Positions 1 to 9,127 of a DNA stretch of 41,518 nucleotides are shown in pieces. Source of the stretch: Spirochaetaceae bacterium (GTDB lineage Bacteria; Spirochaetota; Spirochaetia; DSM-2461); the NCBI GenBank assembly GCA_029210985.1, contig JARGFR010000008.1:1-41518 (forward strand). Direction: 5' to 3'. The translations under genes were made by a program, and so were the position numbers. The notes under the pieces are model-generated. The model saw only the letters and a list, made by a program, of their open reading frames with translations. It made no database searches and was not told the DNA's origin. Numbering within the stretch: position 1 is the first letter of the stretch; each line of letters opens with the position of its first letter.

Positions 1-1
1 A

Positions 2-316
2 ATCACGGCCATCAATGATGAAATTCGCGAATACTGGGGTCTGGAACCCATTATGACGGACATCGGTCTGCCGGATCCGGAGTCGCTGACGGTGTCGGAA
101 GACCTGGATCTATCCCCCGACGAATTCTCACAGAAAACACGCTACGAAACCGGAGGCAAGATTGTCTTTGCCGCGGGGGTGAGCCTGGTGACAGTCGGAG
201 GACTCTTGAGGGTACTGATGCCGGATAATCAGGCCTATCTGGGGTTGGTGACTGTCGGCGGAACAGCCATTACTCTGGGGAGCGGCATGATGCTGTATTC
301 TATCAGCCTCCCGTAG
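2..316 (+). CDS. 3' end of a membrane protein, C-terminal two-helix tail
   Basis: The reading frame is open from the first complete codon of the window, so the ATG at 53 in the ORF track is probably internal and this is the tail of a longer gene. About 104 residues are visible. The first half is acidic and polar (ESLTVSEDLDLSPDEF). The second half has two hydrophobic stretches (KIVFAAGVSLVTVGGLL and LGLVTVGGTAITLGSGMM) that look like a helical hairpin in the membrane, and the protein ends a few residues later at TAG. Its last 14 bases overlap the end of the convergent kinase-like gene. No family can be named from this tail. Confidence 0.7.
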   Translation: MTAINDEIREYWGLEPIMTDIGLPDPESLTVSEDLDLSPDEFSQKTRYETGGKIVFAAGVSLVTVGGLLRVLMPDNQAYLGLVTVGGTAITLGSGMMLYSISLP

Positions 317-1667
317 ATCTTTCTATTGAGATGATTTCCCATGTTTTTCTCCCTTCGGCGAAGGAAAGAATATCCTGCCGTGGAATGCCGACCGGCTGAG
401 TCGCACCTTCGTCCTGGGGAGGGGCCCACAAGAGGTATTCCGCTTGGATCCTCCCGTCGCCCAGTTCCGTGAGATTCAGGTCCGTAATTCCCCAAGGCCA
501 GACGCCGGTCGGAAGCTCAGGTCGACCCGCCGCCAGCCACTCGGACACCTTTGGGAGTTCTCCAAGACCTTCATAGCCCTGTCTGACTTTATGTGTGACG
601 AAAATCATGTCCACCTGACGCTGATCCTCTTTGCCGACCCGACCCGATACGCAGTCCTCCATCCTCTCCGAATCCAACGAATCCAAAGCATCATAATAAG
701 TCGCGGCCACTTCCAGGGGCGTCATGCCGACGGTGACGGGTTCTTCCAGCATTTTCCCGATCGGTGCGGAGACAAACCCAGCGGCGAGGGCAATTGCCAG
801 TACGAATCCGGCATATTTCCAGCCGGATTTTCGAAACCATCGTCTGGCTTTCAAGCGGTCTTCCATCAATTTGGCCTGCTTTGAAGCTTTGATCCGGAGT
901 TCTTCCTGCTTTTTCTCTACGAGCTGATTCAGGATTCCTTGTTCGTTCCATCTTCTGAGCAGGGCGTCCCATTCGTCCAGGCTCGGAATCCCCTCTCCCG
1001 AATCGATCAACGACCGTCGAATCAAATCGGCAGCCTGGATATCAACACCGGGAACGACGGCATCCATCGGCGGCAGGGCGCCGCGCCGGATCCGTTCCCT
1101 CCTGGCTTCGCCGGTTTCCCCGGCAAAAGGATCCACACCGGCCAGTGCTCTCCAGGCAAGTACGCCGAGTGAGAACGACCACCCTTCGTCACCCGCTCTA
1201 TCCGGATGCACCCATGGCTCCCAGGCTTCGGCCAGCAGTGATTCGGGGCTGGTTTCCCGTATCCAAGCCGCCAATTTGGGCGGCATGACAAGGATTCCGT
1301 CATTCGGAAGCCACCGAAAAGCCCGTGTGAAGAGACCGTTCAGTGGATAATCCACAGCTTTCAGTGCACGTACGGCATTCAATAGAACGGCGATGGCCCG
1401 GGAATCATGCTTGCGGTCGCCGAATGGACGGGAATCGGCAATCCATGGTCCCAGCGCCATCATGACACCGTTATGCTCGATGAATTTCTCCAGAGGCCAC
1501 GATTTCACCCGGCCTGACGCGTCGATGATGAGTCCTTCGGACTTCTTTATCGCGATCGTATCGGCACCGCGAAATTTTCTCGTCTCGATATCGGTGAGAT
1601 AGCCCAGCATCTTCCGTCCCGAATCGCTGCATTCCCAAGTCTGTTCATCGATAGGTGTCAGTTCCAT
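303..1667 (-). CDS. Membrane-anchored degenerate Ser/Thr kinase-like protein with extracytoplasmic C-terminal domain
   Basis: The protein has 454 residues. Residues about 95-240 resemble the C-lobe of a Hanks-type kinase: a segment like the region before helix F, then GWSFSLGVLAWRALAGVDPF (163-182), which matches the D-x-W-S-L-G-V-L-x-Y-E-L-L-x-G-x-x-PF signature, followed by a conserved-looking helix (AADLIRRSLI). The glycine-rich loop, the HRD catalytic loop and the DFG motif are not recognisable, so it is probably a pseudokinase. A basic coiled region (250-280) leads to one transmembrane helix (about 284-303). The C-terminal 150 residues (from TPLEVAATYYDALDSLD) resemble a SnoaL/NTF2-like fold and would lie outside the membrane. 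The ATG directly abuts the stop codon of the AraC gene, so the two are probably co-transcribed. The fold assignments are my reading and are not search results. Confidence 0.75.
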   Translation of the reverse strand: MELTPIDEQTWECSDSGRKMLGYLTDIETRKFRGADTIAIKKSEGLIIDASGRVKSWPLEKFIEHNGVMMALGPWIADSRPFGDRKHDSRAIAVLLNAVRALKAVDYPLNGLFTRAFRWLPNDGILVMPPKLAAWIRETSPESLLAEAWEPWVHPDRAGDEGWSFSLGVLAWRALAGVDPFAGETGEARRERIRRGALPPMDAVVPGVDIQAADLIRRSLIDSGEGIPSLDEWDALLRRWNEQGILNQLVEKKQEELRIKASKQAKLMEDRLKARRWFRKSGWKYAGFVLAIALAAGFVSAPIGKMLEEPVTVGMTPLEVAATYYDALDSLDSERMEDCVSGRVGKEDQRQVDMIFVTHKVRQGYEGLGELPKVSEWLAAGRPELPTGVWPWGITDLNLTELGDGRIQAEYLLWAPPQDEGATQPVGIPRQDILSFAEGRKTWEIISIERSTGG

Positions 1668-2498
1668 TTAAGTGATTTCTCCGACCTTTCGGCGTCTTTG
1701 ATACTGTTCATTACGGTACACCGTCGGTGCCGATCCGGTGTAGTGCTTGAAGACTCGACTGAAATGATACTCGCTGTAGAAATTGAGCCGATCGGCAATT
1801 TCATACACCGCCAATGGAGTATCGGCCAGAAGCGCCGCCGCCGCTTCCACCTTCAGTCGGGTGTAATACTTCATCGGAGTGATGTTCAATTTCTTACGAA
1901 AAAGACGAATCATATACGATTCGGTAATGCCCAATTTCTCAGCCACGTCCGAAAGCCTCAATGTTCCGTAAACCTGTTCCTGCATGATATCCAGAGCTCT
2001 TTCCAGGTGGATATTGCCCGGCTCTCCGGTGGGGACGTTCCCATCACCCAGAAGAAACAGAAATGAGATGAGCTGAAACAGCGCGGCCTGTCGTCGAGCC
2101 GGGGAGGAGGATCTGCTGCGCTCTTTGAGCTCTTCAAAGAAGAATCGATAATTCCGGCCGATATTGCGGGGCGGTCGGGATGTTGCCGCATAAAGCAGGG
2201 ATTCCAGTTCCCGGGCGTCTTCGGTCTCCATGATTTCAAAAAGAATCGCGTAGTAGGAGATGGGATCCTCGACATTCAAAGCGACGACGGCATGAGGTAT
2301 CCTGGGAGGACAGATAAAAAGACCGCCGGCCTGGACATTGTGCAGTGTCCCACCGACGCGAAAATGCCCTTCCCCTCCAATAAAGTAATGGAGTTCAAAC
2401 TGCCGGGCGGGATGGCGGTGATGCCGAGTATGCCATTTGATGTCCTGGACATCCTTCATTCGGTAGACAAAAACGATATCCTGCAATTCGATGAGCAT
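1668..2498 (-). CDS. AraC-family transcriptional regulator, probable xylose regulator
   Basis: This is a one-component regulator with an N-terminal cupin-like sensor (HHRHPARQFELHYFIGGEG, then GGLFICPPRIPHAV, the usual metal/sugar-pocket pattern) and a C-terminal AraC/XylS domain with two helix-turn-helix units (LRLSDVAEKLGITESYMIRLF and AVYEIADRLNFYSEYHFSRVFK). The C-terminal hallmark of the second helix-turn-helix is clear. The ORF track starts at a TTG (2507); I prefer the ATG at 2498 (MLIELQDIV), giving 276 residues, although neither start has a strong Shine-Dalgarno. It diverges from xylB with only about 90 bases between them, so control of xylBA is the obvious job. That role is inferred from position; the ligand is not readable from sequence. 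Confidence 0.9.
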   Translation of the reverse strand: MLIELQDIVFVYRMKDVQDIKWHTRHHRHPARQFELHYFIGGEGHFRVGGTLHNVQAGGLFICPPRIPHAVVALNVEDPISYYAILFEIMETEDARELESLLYAATSRPPRNIGRNYRFFFEELKERSRSSSPARRQAALFQLISFLFLLGDGNVPTGEPGNIHLERALDIMQEQVYGTLRLSDVAEKLGITESYMIRLFRKKLNITPMKYYTRLKVEAAAALLADTPLAVYEIADRLNFYSEYHFSRVFKHYTGSAPTVYRNEQYQRRRKVGEIT

Positions 2499-2588
2499 TG
2501 AGGTCAATTTTATGCATCAAAATCCTCTTCTGTCCATTACCTTCTGGGAATTGGCGCTTTAGTCTTGAATGCGAAAGGGGGTTTACTC

Positions 2589-4070
2589 ATGAAAGTTGTA
2601 TTGGGTATCGACAATGGAACCCAGAGCACCAAGACCATGTTCTACGATGCGGACACCAAGGATGTGCTGGCCATGGCCTCGGCCGGACACGACATGATCG
2701 CCGAAGACGACGGCACCCGTGAACAGAAGGCCGAATGGTGGATTGAGGCGTTGATTTCATGTATGGATCAAGTTGACCTGGATATCAGAGCCGCCGTCCA
2801 GGCCGTCGGTGTTTCTGGACAGCAGCATGGTTTCGTTGCTGTCGACGATTCCGGCAAACCCCTATATAAAGTGAAGCTTTGGTGCGACACATCCACGGCC
2901 GCCGAATGTGTAGAGATGACCGATTCCTTCGGCGGAGAGGACAAGCTCCTCCGGGAGACTGGAAATCTTATAGCTCCGGGATACACAGCGAGCAAGATTC
3001 TCTGGCTGAAGAAAACCTACGGCGAACTGTACAAAAAAATGCGATGGGTCCTCCTGCCCCACGATTATCTGAACTTCTGGCTGACCGGACGGGCTGTCAT
3101 GGAATACGGCGATGCTTCGGGAACGGGACTGCTGGATGTTCGTAATCGCATCTGGCAGGAAGACCTGATCCGTTCGGTCGATCCGGAACTCCTGGACAAG
3201 CTCCCGCCTCTGATCGGTCCGGATGAGTCGGCCGGACATATTTCCGCCGAAGCCGCCGCCAGGACCGGCCTGCCGGAAGGGATTCCCGTTTCCAGCGGCG
3301 GTGGCGACAACATGATGGGCGCTCTGGGCACCGGCACAGTCGCCGACGGGGTCATCACGATGAGTATGGGAACCAGCGGCACCCTCTACGGGTATTCCGA
3401 GAAGCCCATCATCGACCCCGAAGGAATTCTGGCCGCATTCTGCTCGTCATCAGGCGGATGGCTGCCGCTTCTCTGCACCATGAACTGCACTGTCGCGACT
3501 GAGCTGACCCGGGATCTTTTCGGTCTGTCGGTGAAGGAAATCGACGTTGCGGGAGCACAAGCACCCGCCGGTGCCGAAGGAGTAACGATGCTGCCGTTCT
3601 TCAACGGCGAGAGGGTTCCCAACCTGCCCAAGGGCAAAGCCAGCATTATGGGACTCAACGCCACAAATTACACAAAGGAAAACATCGCCAGGGCTTCTCT
3701 TGAGTCAGCGATATTCGGAATGAAGATTGGACTGGATCGATTCAGAGAATTGGGCTTCGATGTCCGGCAGATCCGAATGATCGGCGGCGGTGCAAAGAGT
3801 CCGATCTGGAGACAGATGGCGGCCGATGTTCTCGGTGTACCGGTTCTCATACCAAAACAGGCCGAGGCCGCCGCGTTGGGCGGTGCTCTTCAGGCTCTCT
3901 GGATGCTCGAAGGGGGAGGGGAGACGAAGCTCTCCGAGCTTGTCGAGACTCACGTCGGCATTGATGAGAGGGCATCGTGTGAACCCGACACCGCGTTGAG
4001 GGGCGCCTACGATAAGGCATACAGCAGCTATAAGAATTGGCTGGATGTCCTGGCGCCCCAATATCAATAG
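2589..4070 (+). CDS. xylB: Xylulokinase (FGGY family)
   Basis: XylB phosphorylates D-xylulose with ATP to xylulose-5-phosphate in the cytoplasm, the second step of the isomerase route for xylose. The sequence begins with the FGGY phosphate-1 motif (VVLGIDNGTQSTKTMFYD), has the substrate-contact segment SGQQHGFV, the central YGDASGTGLLDV motif, the GGGDNMMGALGTG motif whose Asp (residue 240) is the expected catalytic base, and the C-terminal adenosine motif MIGGGAKSPIWRQ. The ORF track start at 2565 adds eight residues; the ATG at 2589 fits better because GGGGG lies seven bases upstream and the conserved N-terminus starts there. The length of 493 residues is normal. The gene is followed after 24 bases by xylA and is clearly in the same operon. 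Confidence 0.97.
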   Translation: MKVVLGIDNGTQSTKTMFYDADTKDVLAMASAGHDMIAEDDGTREQKAEWWIEALISCMDQVDLDIRAAVQAVGVSGQQHGFVAVDDSGKPLYKVKLWCDTSTAAECVEMTDSFGGEDKLLRETGNLIAPGYTASKILWLKKTYGELYKKMRWVLLPHDYLNFWLTGRAVMEYGDASGTGLLDVRNRIWQEDLIRSVDPELLDKLPPLIGPDESAGHISAEAAARTGLPEGIPVSSGGGDNMMGALGTGTVADGVITMSMGTSGTLYGYSEKPIIDPEGILAAFCSSSGGWLPLLCTMNCTVATELTRDLFGLSVKEIDVAGAQAPAGAEGVTMLPFFNGERVPNLPKGKASIMGLNATNYTKENIARASLESAIFGMKIGLDRFRELGFDVRQIRMIGGGAKSPIWRQMAADVLGVPVLIPKQAEAAALGGALQALWMLEGGGETKLSELVETHVGIDERASCEPDTALRGAYDKAYSSYKNWLDVLAPQYQ

Positions 4071-4094
4071 AAATCAATCACGAAGGAGTGATAT

Positions 4095-5426
4095 ATGAGC
4101 GACTATTTCATCGGCAACAAGGAATACTTTTCCGGTATCGGCAAGATTGCCTACGAGGGCAAAGGATCCGATAATCCCTTGGCGTTCAAGTTTTACGATC
4201 CGGACAAGATGGTCGGCGGTAAGACCATGCGGGAGCACTTGCGGTTTTCCGTAGCCTACTGGCACTCGTTCTGCGGTGACGGCGGCGATCCTTTCGGCAA
4301 CGCCACCATGCAGTACCCCTGGCGGGATCCGGATCCCATGAAGTCCGCCAAGAACAAACTGGACGCGGCTTTCGAGTTCATCACCAAGATCGGAGCTCCG
4401 TTCTACTGCTTCCATGACATCGACATGGCTCCGGAGGGCGCCAATCGAGTGGAGTCCGAGAAGAATCTGATTGAGATGACCGATTTGGCCAAGGAACGCC
4501 AGGAAAGCACCGGAGTGAAGCTTCTCTGGGGTACGGCCAACGTGTTCTCAAATCCTCGTTATATGAACGGTGCGGCCAGCAATCCCGACTTCTCGGTGGT
4601 GGGGCATGTCGCTCACCAGGTAAAAGCGGCTATCGACGCCACCATCAAGCTCGGCGGCGCCGGCTACACGTTCTGGGGCGGCCGCGAGGGCTACATGAGC
4701 CTTTGGAACACCGATATGAAAAGGGAGCTGGATCACATCGGCCGATTCCTGAACATGGCCCGGGATTATGCCAGGAAGGCCGGATTCACCGGAACCTTCT
4801 ATATCGAACCCAAACCAATGGAACCCTCCAAGCACCAATACGATTTTGATTCCGCTACCGTTATCGGATTTCTGAGGCAGTACGGACTGGATAGGGACTT
4901 CAAGCTCAACATCGAGGCCAATCATGCCACCCTGGCCGGCCATGATTTCGCTCATGACTTGAGAGTAGCCCGGGATGCCGGACTGTTGGGCAGTGTTGAT
5001 GCAAATCAAGGTGATTTGATGAACGGCTGGGATACCGATGAGTTCCCCTTCGATGTGTATCAAACCACCATGGCTATGCTGGAAATCCTGGGTATGGGCG
5101 GATTCGTCACCGGAGGACTGAACTTCGATGCCAAACGGCGGCGGAATTCCACCGATCTTGAAGATCTCTTCCTGGCCCATATTACCGGTATGGACGCCTT
5201 TGCCCTGGGACTCCAGGCCGCTCAGCGCATCATTGATGACGGAAAGATCGCGGAGATGGTGAGAACTCGCTATGCCAGCTGGGATTCCGGTGACGGGGAC
5301 GCTTTTGAAGCCGGTAAACTGACTCTCGAAGAGTTGGCCGCCATGGGAGAAAAGAGCGAACCAAAATCGGTCAGCGGTAAGCAGGAGTATATCGAAAGTC
5401 TGCTCAATGGTTATCTCTTCGGCTGA
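4095..5426 (+). CDS. xylA: Xylose isomerase (class II)
   Basis: XylA converts D-xylose to D-xylulose using two divalent metal ions. All signature segments are present: the catalytic-His region [13 protein letters not shown], the [20 protein letters not shown] segment, FWGGREGY, the metal ligand regions [16 protein letters not shown] and [29 protein letters not shown], and [20 protein letters not shown]. The length of 443 residues and the long N-terminus mark it as the class II type found in Gram-negative and Firmicute bacteria. The start is fixed by GAAGGAG seven bases before the ATG. The kinase-before-isomerase order is the reverse of the common xylAB order. No xylose transporter gene is adjacent, so uptake must be encoded elsewhere. 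A hairpin terminator follows. Confidence 0.98.
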   Translation: MSDYFIGNKEYFSGIGKIAYEGKGSDNPLAFKFYDPDKMVGGKTMREHLRFSVAYWHSFCGDGGDPFGNATMQYPWRDPDPMKSAKNKLDAAFEFITKIGAPFYCFHDIDMAPEGANRVESEKNLIEMTDLAKERQESTGVKLLWGTANVFSNPRYMNGAASNPDFSVVGHVAHQVKAAIDATIKLGGAGYTFWGGREGYMSLWNTDMKRELDHIGRFLNMARDYARKAGFTGTFYIEPKPMEPSKHQYDFDSATVIGFLRQYGLDRDFKLNIEANHATLAGHDFAHDLRVARDAGLLGSVDANQGDLMNGWDTDEFPFDVYQTTMAMLEILGMGGFVTGGLNFDAKRRRNSTDLEDLFLAHITGMDAFALGLQAAQRIIDDGKIAEMVRTRYASWDSGDGDAFEAGKLTLEELAAMGEKSEPKSVSGKQEYIESLLNGYLFG

Positions 5427-5455
5427 TTTTTTATCGATTAAAAACGATGTTAGGC

Positions 5456-5487
5456 GGGACGGTCACTATGTGGCCGTTCCGTTTTTC
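5456..5487 (+). terminator. Rho-independent terminator after xylA
   Basis: GGGACGGTCAC and GTGGCCGTTCC form an 11-pair stem with two G-U wobbles and a three-base loop, followed directly by GTTTTTCT. It lies 30 bases after the xylA stop codon and closes the xylBA operon. Confidence 0.88.
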
Positions 5488-5561
5488 TATATTCTGATCC
5501 TGCTTATGACAAAATATGCCGAAATTGAAGCCATAAATCTATTGTTATTCATCGGACGGTC

Positions 5562-8234
5562 GTGAGTATTTCAAGACTCCAAAACGAACAAACACCTCGT
5601 GTCGTACAGAGCTACGGCATCGACTCTCTTGTTGATACGTCGCTGCATGTCGTCGATGTACGTGAATTCTTTTATCGAAAAGGGAGGGGAAGCCGGCCGA
5701 CGTGGAAACAGGTTCAGCATTTCCCGGCGGCACCGGAAACTGAATCCGGGACCGGAATTCTCTCGAATGCGGATTTCAATCGTCTCTACGGTCAGCGGGC
5801 TTCGGCTATTCGGAATCTGCTGGTCAATAAAAATTTCTGTCGATTGGAAAAGTCCGAAAAGTGTCTTCTCACATGGCGCTTCCGGAATATGACTGTCGAG
5901 GATTTTGATGTCGGGCTGGGCTCCAAGGCCAATTCCGATATTTTTCGCAGTTTGGAAATTCTCCTGTGGCAGCCGATGCCCACCGGCGACGGAGTTGATC
6001 GGTTCATCAAGTCCTTGGAATCCACCAGCGAGGATGTTGTCCAATCCATCTACCGTATCACCGATCATGAGTACTGGTTCCGTCAGGGAATCAACATAAT
6101 CGCCATTCGTTTTGATGACGTACCGTCGCCGGAATTGTTATCACTGATTGATCATAAACTTCAGGTGATTCAGCAGGAGAAGATGCAGAATTATTTTCAC
6201 ATCATCTCCACTTTCAACGCTGATTCCGAAGTTTGGATGAATGAGAAAAACCGATCTGGACGGTTCTTTGAAATCATCGAACACCTGCTGATGTACACCT
6301 GGCGTCCTTTTGACATGAAAACATGCGAGGTGAGCATTGATGCCGCCGGAGACGAGGGACTCATTGCATCGGGTACTCTGTGCATAGATTTTGCGGAAAA
6401 CGGTGCTGCCTCCACCCGTTTCGATATGATGGACAGGAGGTTTAATGCTGCAGGGTCTCAAACCATCGAATTTGTCGTGAACGAGGTGTCTTTGAGAGCT
6501 GCAAATCTCAGCGGGGAATCCTCTTTCTTGAGCATGCACATGGTGAGCCGCAGTCCGGGTAATGTCGATCCTCGTGGTAACATTCTCACCCATCGGTTCG
6601 TCAAACTCTTCATTGAGTCGGTCGGGAAACTTATTGATGTGATAATGCCGGTTATTCGGCGTGAGGAAGCTCTGAATAATCTTCGATGGCGCTATTTTCT
6701 GGACTCCACCAGACTTCGGGCATTGGAATACGGCGAAGATCTCCACCTCATCGTGTCCGATTCTCTGGATATACTCCGTCGGCTCTTCGGGATAAAAGGT
6801 GTGCTGGTCTTTTCGGAGGACGAAGAATTGGCAAACATGCTTCGTCTTTTTTCTCGAGGAGATGCAAAGCCGCACAATTATCGCATGCTTGACGGTCCCC
6901 TGACCCCGGAGGAGATCCTTCGGAAGCAGGTTCTGGTGTTCCCTGTCAGAGAAATTCAGAATGGACGGGTTTTGTTGTATTTCGATCTGCCCGGCTTTGG
7001 TCCAAAACCATCGAATCCGGAACAGCCTGATCAGTACCTGATGGGAACCGATCTTTGGACCGGTGTGAATGAAGAAGCCGCGGTACTCAATCTGTCTGAA
7101 ACGAAGGATTTTCTCTTCTTCCTGGTGACCGAGTGTTTAACCGCCAACCCGAAAGCCGTGGTTGCCAATGTTAATCGGCGACTCCCTGTTCGCGGGGATG
7201 TGGTGGATATCGATATCTTTCTCAAACTCTGTCACCGAATATTGCAGCGTTTCTCCAGATTTTTCGACCTCTTCCAAACCCTCAGCGGGAACTTGGAATC
7301 GGGATTGGCCTACCTTCGCGGCAGACGAGACAACCTGACCGGACTCTACAACCGCCAGCATTTCAAAGATATGCTCAACAATCTGTTTTTGCAGCCCGGC
7401 AGCAAACTTGGTCTCATCTTCATCGACATGGACAATTTCAAAATCTTCAACGACGCGGTGAGCCATGATTTCGGTGACAGACTACTTCGTTCGTTGGCTC
7501 AGCGTTTGATTGAATCGACGGAGTTCTTCAAGTTTCAATCTGTGCCGGGCCGGTTCGGCGGTGATGAGTTCTGTTATTTTATCGACAAAATCGAACCCGA
7601 AGACTTTGAACAAAAGGCCGCGGACGTCTTTCTGCACATCACGGGTGTGCCTCTGGATGTGGACTTCTTTATCGAAGACAGAACGGAACATGAGAGAATG
7701 GAAATCAATCTCATCTCCTTCCTTCATCGGTTGATGAGGCCGGACATTGGTAGCCGCCAAGCCTCGAAGAACGAGTATGTCGAGCCGCCCAACACCAGGC
7801 CCAAGGCTCACGTTGTGAGGATCTGGAAGTACCTGCGCCGGCAGCGTCTTGGTGAAGAGGAAACCTCCGGAGTCACTGTCCAGGCCGAACAAATCATCAG
7901 CGACATCAGTGCCACCATTGAGGATAAGATACTCTATAATCAGATTTTTCCGGAAATCGACGAACAGTTCAGTCGTATCATCCGACTTTTTATCGCCTTT
8001 CAGATGAAGAACTGCACCACCAACGTCATACGAGACCACCTCATCAGTGAGGTGGGTTCTCTGTCCATTCAACGGAACATCAGTCTGAAGGTCAGCGCAG
8101 GGCTGGCCCACAGTTCGGAGAATCGCCTCCGATCCATGGAATCGCTCTTCAAAGCGGCGGATAATCGGGCTTACTTGGCGAAACAAAACGGTCGAAACTG
8201 CATGTTCGGTCTTGAAGGCCACAAGATTACCTGA
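5562..8234 (+). CDS. Large GGDEF-domain protein (probable diguanylate cyclase) with an insertion inside the catalytic domain
   Basis: This 890-residue protein carries a C-terminal GGDEF domain that would make cyclic di-GMP from two GTP. The domain starts at residue 590 (DNLTGLYNRQHF), has the metal-binding segment LIFIDMDNFKIFND and an intact GGDEF motif at 666-670 (RFGGDEFCYF). The inhibitory RxxD site normally just before the motif is absent. About 175 residues separate the motif from the closing strand and helix (VSAGLAHSS at 844, then AADNRAYLAKQNGRN), where 30-40 are usual, so a largely helical insert sits inside the fold. The first 590 residues match no family I can name, though about 390-520 look GAF-like. 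No transmembrane segment is evident. Translation begins at GTG with a weak GGA leader, 75 bases after the xylA terminator. Activity is inferred. Confidence 0.88.
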   Translation: MSISRLQNEQTPRVVQSYGIDSLVDTSLHVVDVREFFYRKGRGSRPTWKQVQHFPAAPETESGTGILSNADFNRLYGQRASAIRNLLVNKNFCRLEKSEKCLLTWRFRNMTVEDFDVGLGSKANSDIFRSLEILLWQPMPTGDGVDRFIKSLESTSEDVVQSIYRITDHEYWFRQGINIIAIRFDDVPSPELLSLIDHKLQVIQQEKMQNYFHIISTFNADSEVWMNEKNRSGRFFEIIEHLLMYTWRPFDMKTCEVSIDAAGDEGLIASGTLCIDFAENGAASTRFDMMDRRFNAAGSQTIEFVVNEVSLRAANLSGESSFLSMHMVSRSPGNVDPRGNILTHRFVKLFIESVGKLIDVIMPVIRREEALNNLRWRYFLDSTRLRALEYGEDLHLIVSDSLDILRRLFGIKGVLVFSEDEELANMLRLFSRGDAKPHNYRMLDGPLTPEEILRKQVLVFPVREIQNGRVLLYFDLPGFGPKPSNPEQPDQYLMGTDLWTGVNEEAAVLNLSETKDFLFFLVTECLTANPKAVVANVNRRLPVRGDVVDIDIFLKLCHRILQRFSRFFDLFQTLSGNLESGLAYLRGRRDNLTGLYNRQHFKDMLNNLFLQPGSKLGLIFIDMDNFKIFNDAVSHDFGDRLLRSLAQRLIESTEFFKFQSVPGRFGGDEFCYFIDKIEPEDFEQKAADVFLHITGVPLDVDFFIEDRTEHERMEINLISFLHRLMRPDIGSRQASKNEYVEPPNTRPKAHVVRIWKYLRRQRLGEEETSGVTVQAEQIISDISATIEDKILYNQIFPEIDEQFSRIIRLFIAFQMKNCTTNVIRDHLISEVGSLSIQRNISLKVSAGLAHSSENRLRSMESLFKAADNRAYLAKQNGRNCMFGLEGHKIT

Positions 8235-8284
8235 GGACATCAAAGACACTCAGTCAAGTTGTCCGGCTGCAGCTCTTTGTCTCT

Positions 8285-8998
8285 TTAACGTCCCAATACC
8301 GCATCCGAGACAATTCGCCCCATCAGGGCGGCGCCCCGCTCATTCAAATGGGCTCCGTCCATCGTTAAATAGAGGCCCCGTTCTTCAGACATGGCGGCGG
8401 CGCCCTTCTCGCGACGAACCCTCCGGACATCGGAGATAAAATCCGCGGGTTTGCCGAAAAACCACTCCGACGGAACCTCAATCCCGGCAAGTTCCGACTC
8501 GAATGCCGCGGCGACATCCGCCAGTCGGGCACCGCCGGCATCCGCCATCCCGCGGATCTGGTCGTTCAAATTTCTTCGTGCTTGATTTCTCTGTGATGCC
8601 AGGTCTTCTCCCAACGGGGGAATCGTCACGGCGATGACATGCTCCACCCCCCATGAGAACGCGATATCGAGAATCTCCCTATAGGCGGCACCGAATTCCG
8701 AAGGATTTGGAGTCGGCACGCTGCCGCGTTCGACCATTTTGTCGACGAATGCTGTCCAGGCCCCGCCCCGGGCCGCCATTTCCGGAAGGAGTATGTCGTT
8801 GGCGCCTGTTTGAACCACCACCACCTTTGGTCCATCGGATCGAAGAACCTCATCCATTCTGGCCCGGATCCCCCGAACCGTATCTCCGTCACGGCCCCGA
8901 TTCACCATATGAGTATTTTCGGGAAAGTTAAGGAATCGGGCATAAGGAATCCCGAGATTTCCCGCCGTCAGGCTGTTGCCGATGAGCGTCACTGTCAT
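8285..8998 (-). CDS. SGNH/GDSL-family hydrolase
   Basis: The protein has the SGNH layout: block I LIGNSLTAG with the nucleophile Ser at residue 8, a block II glycine (NRGRDGDTV), block III GANDILLP with the oxyanion Asn, and block V DGAHLNERG with the catalytic Asp and His. Such enzymes are esterases, lipases or acetyl hydrolases; the substrate cannot be told from sequence. There is no signal peptide, so it should act in the cytoplasm. At 237 residues it is a normal length. It converges with the GGDEF gene (50 bases apart, no convincing terminator) and diverges from the HAD gene. Confidence 0.88.
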   Translation of the reverse strand: MTVTLIGNSLTAGNLGIPYARFLNFPENTHMVNRGRDGDTVRGIRARMDEVLRSDGPKVVVVQTGANDILLPEMAARGGAWTAFVDKMVERGSVPTPNPSEFGAAYREILDIAFSWGVEHVIAVTIPPLGEDLASQRNQARRNLNDQIRGMADAGGARLADVAAAFESELAGIEVPSEWFFGKPADFISDVRRVRREKGAAAMSEERGLYLTMDGAHLNERGAALMGRIVSDAVLGR

Positions 8999-9127
8999 AT
9001 TCCCGAAGTATATCGAATAATTGCCGATAAGACCGCCGACAGTGTTTCCGCCGGTAGATAATGACCGAAGTCAAATTCGTTCCCGAGTTGTAGCCATCAT
9101 CGGTGGTATTTCCCTATACTGGCCATC

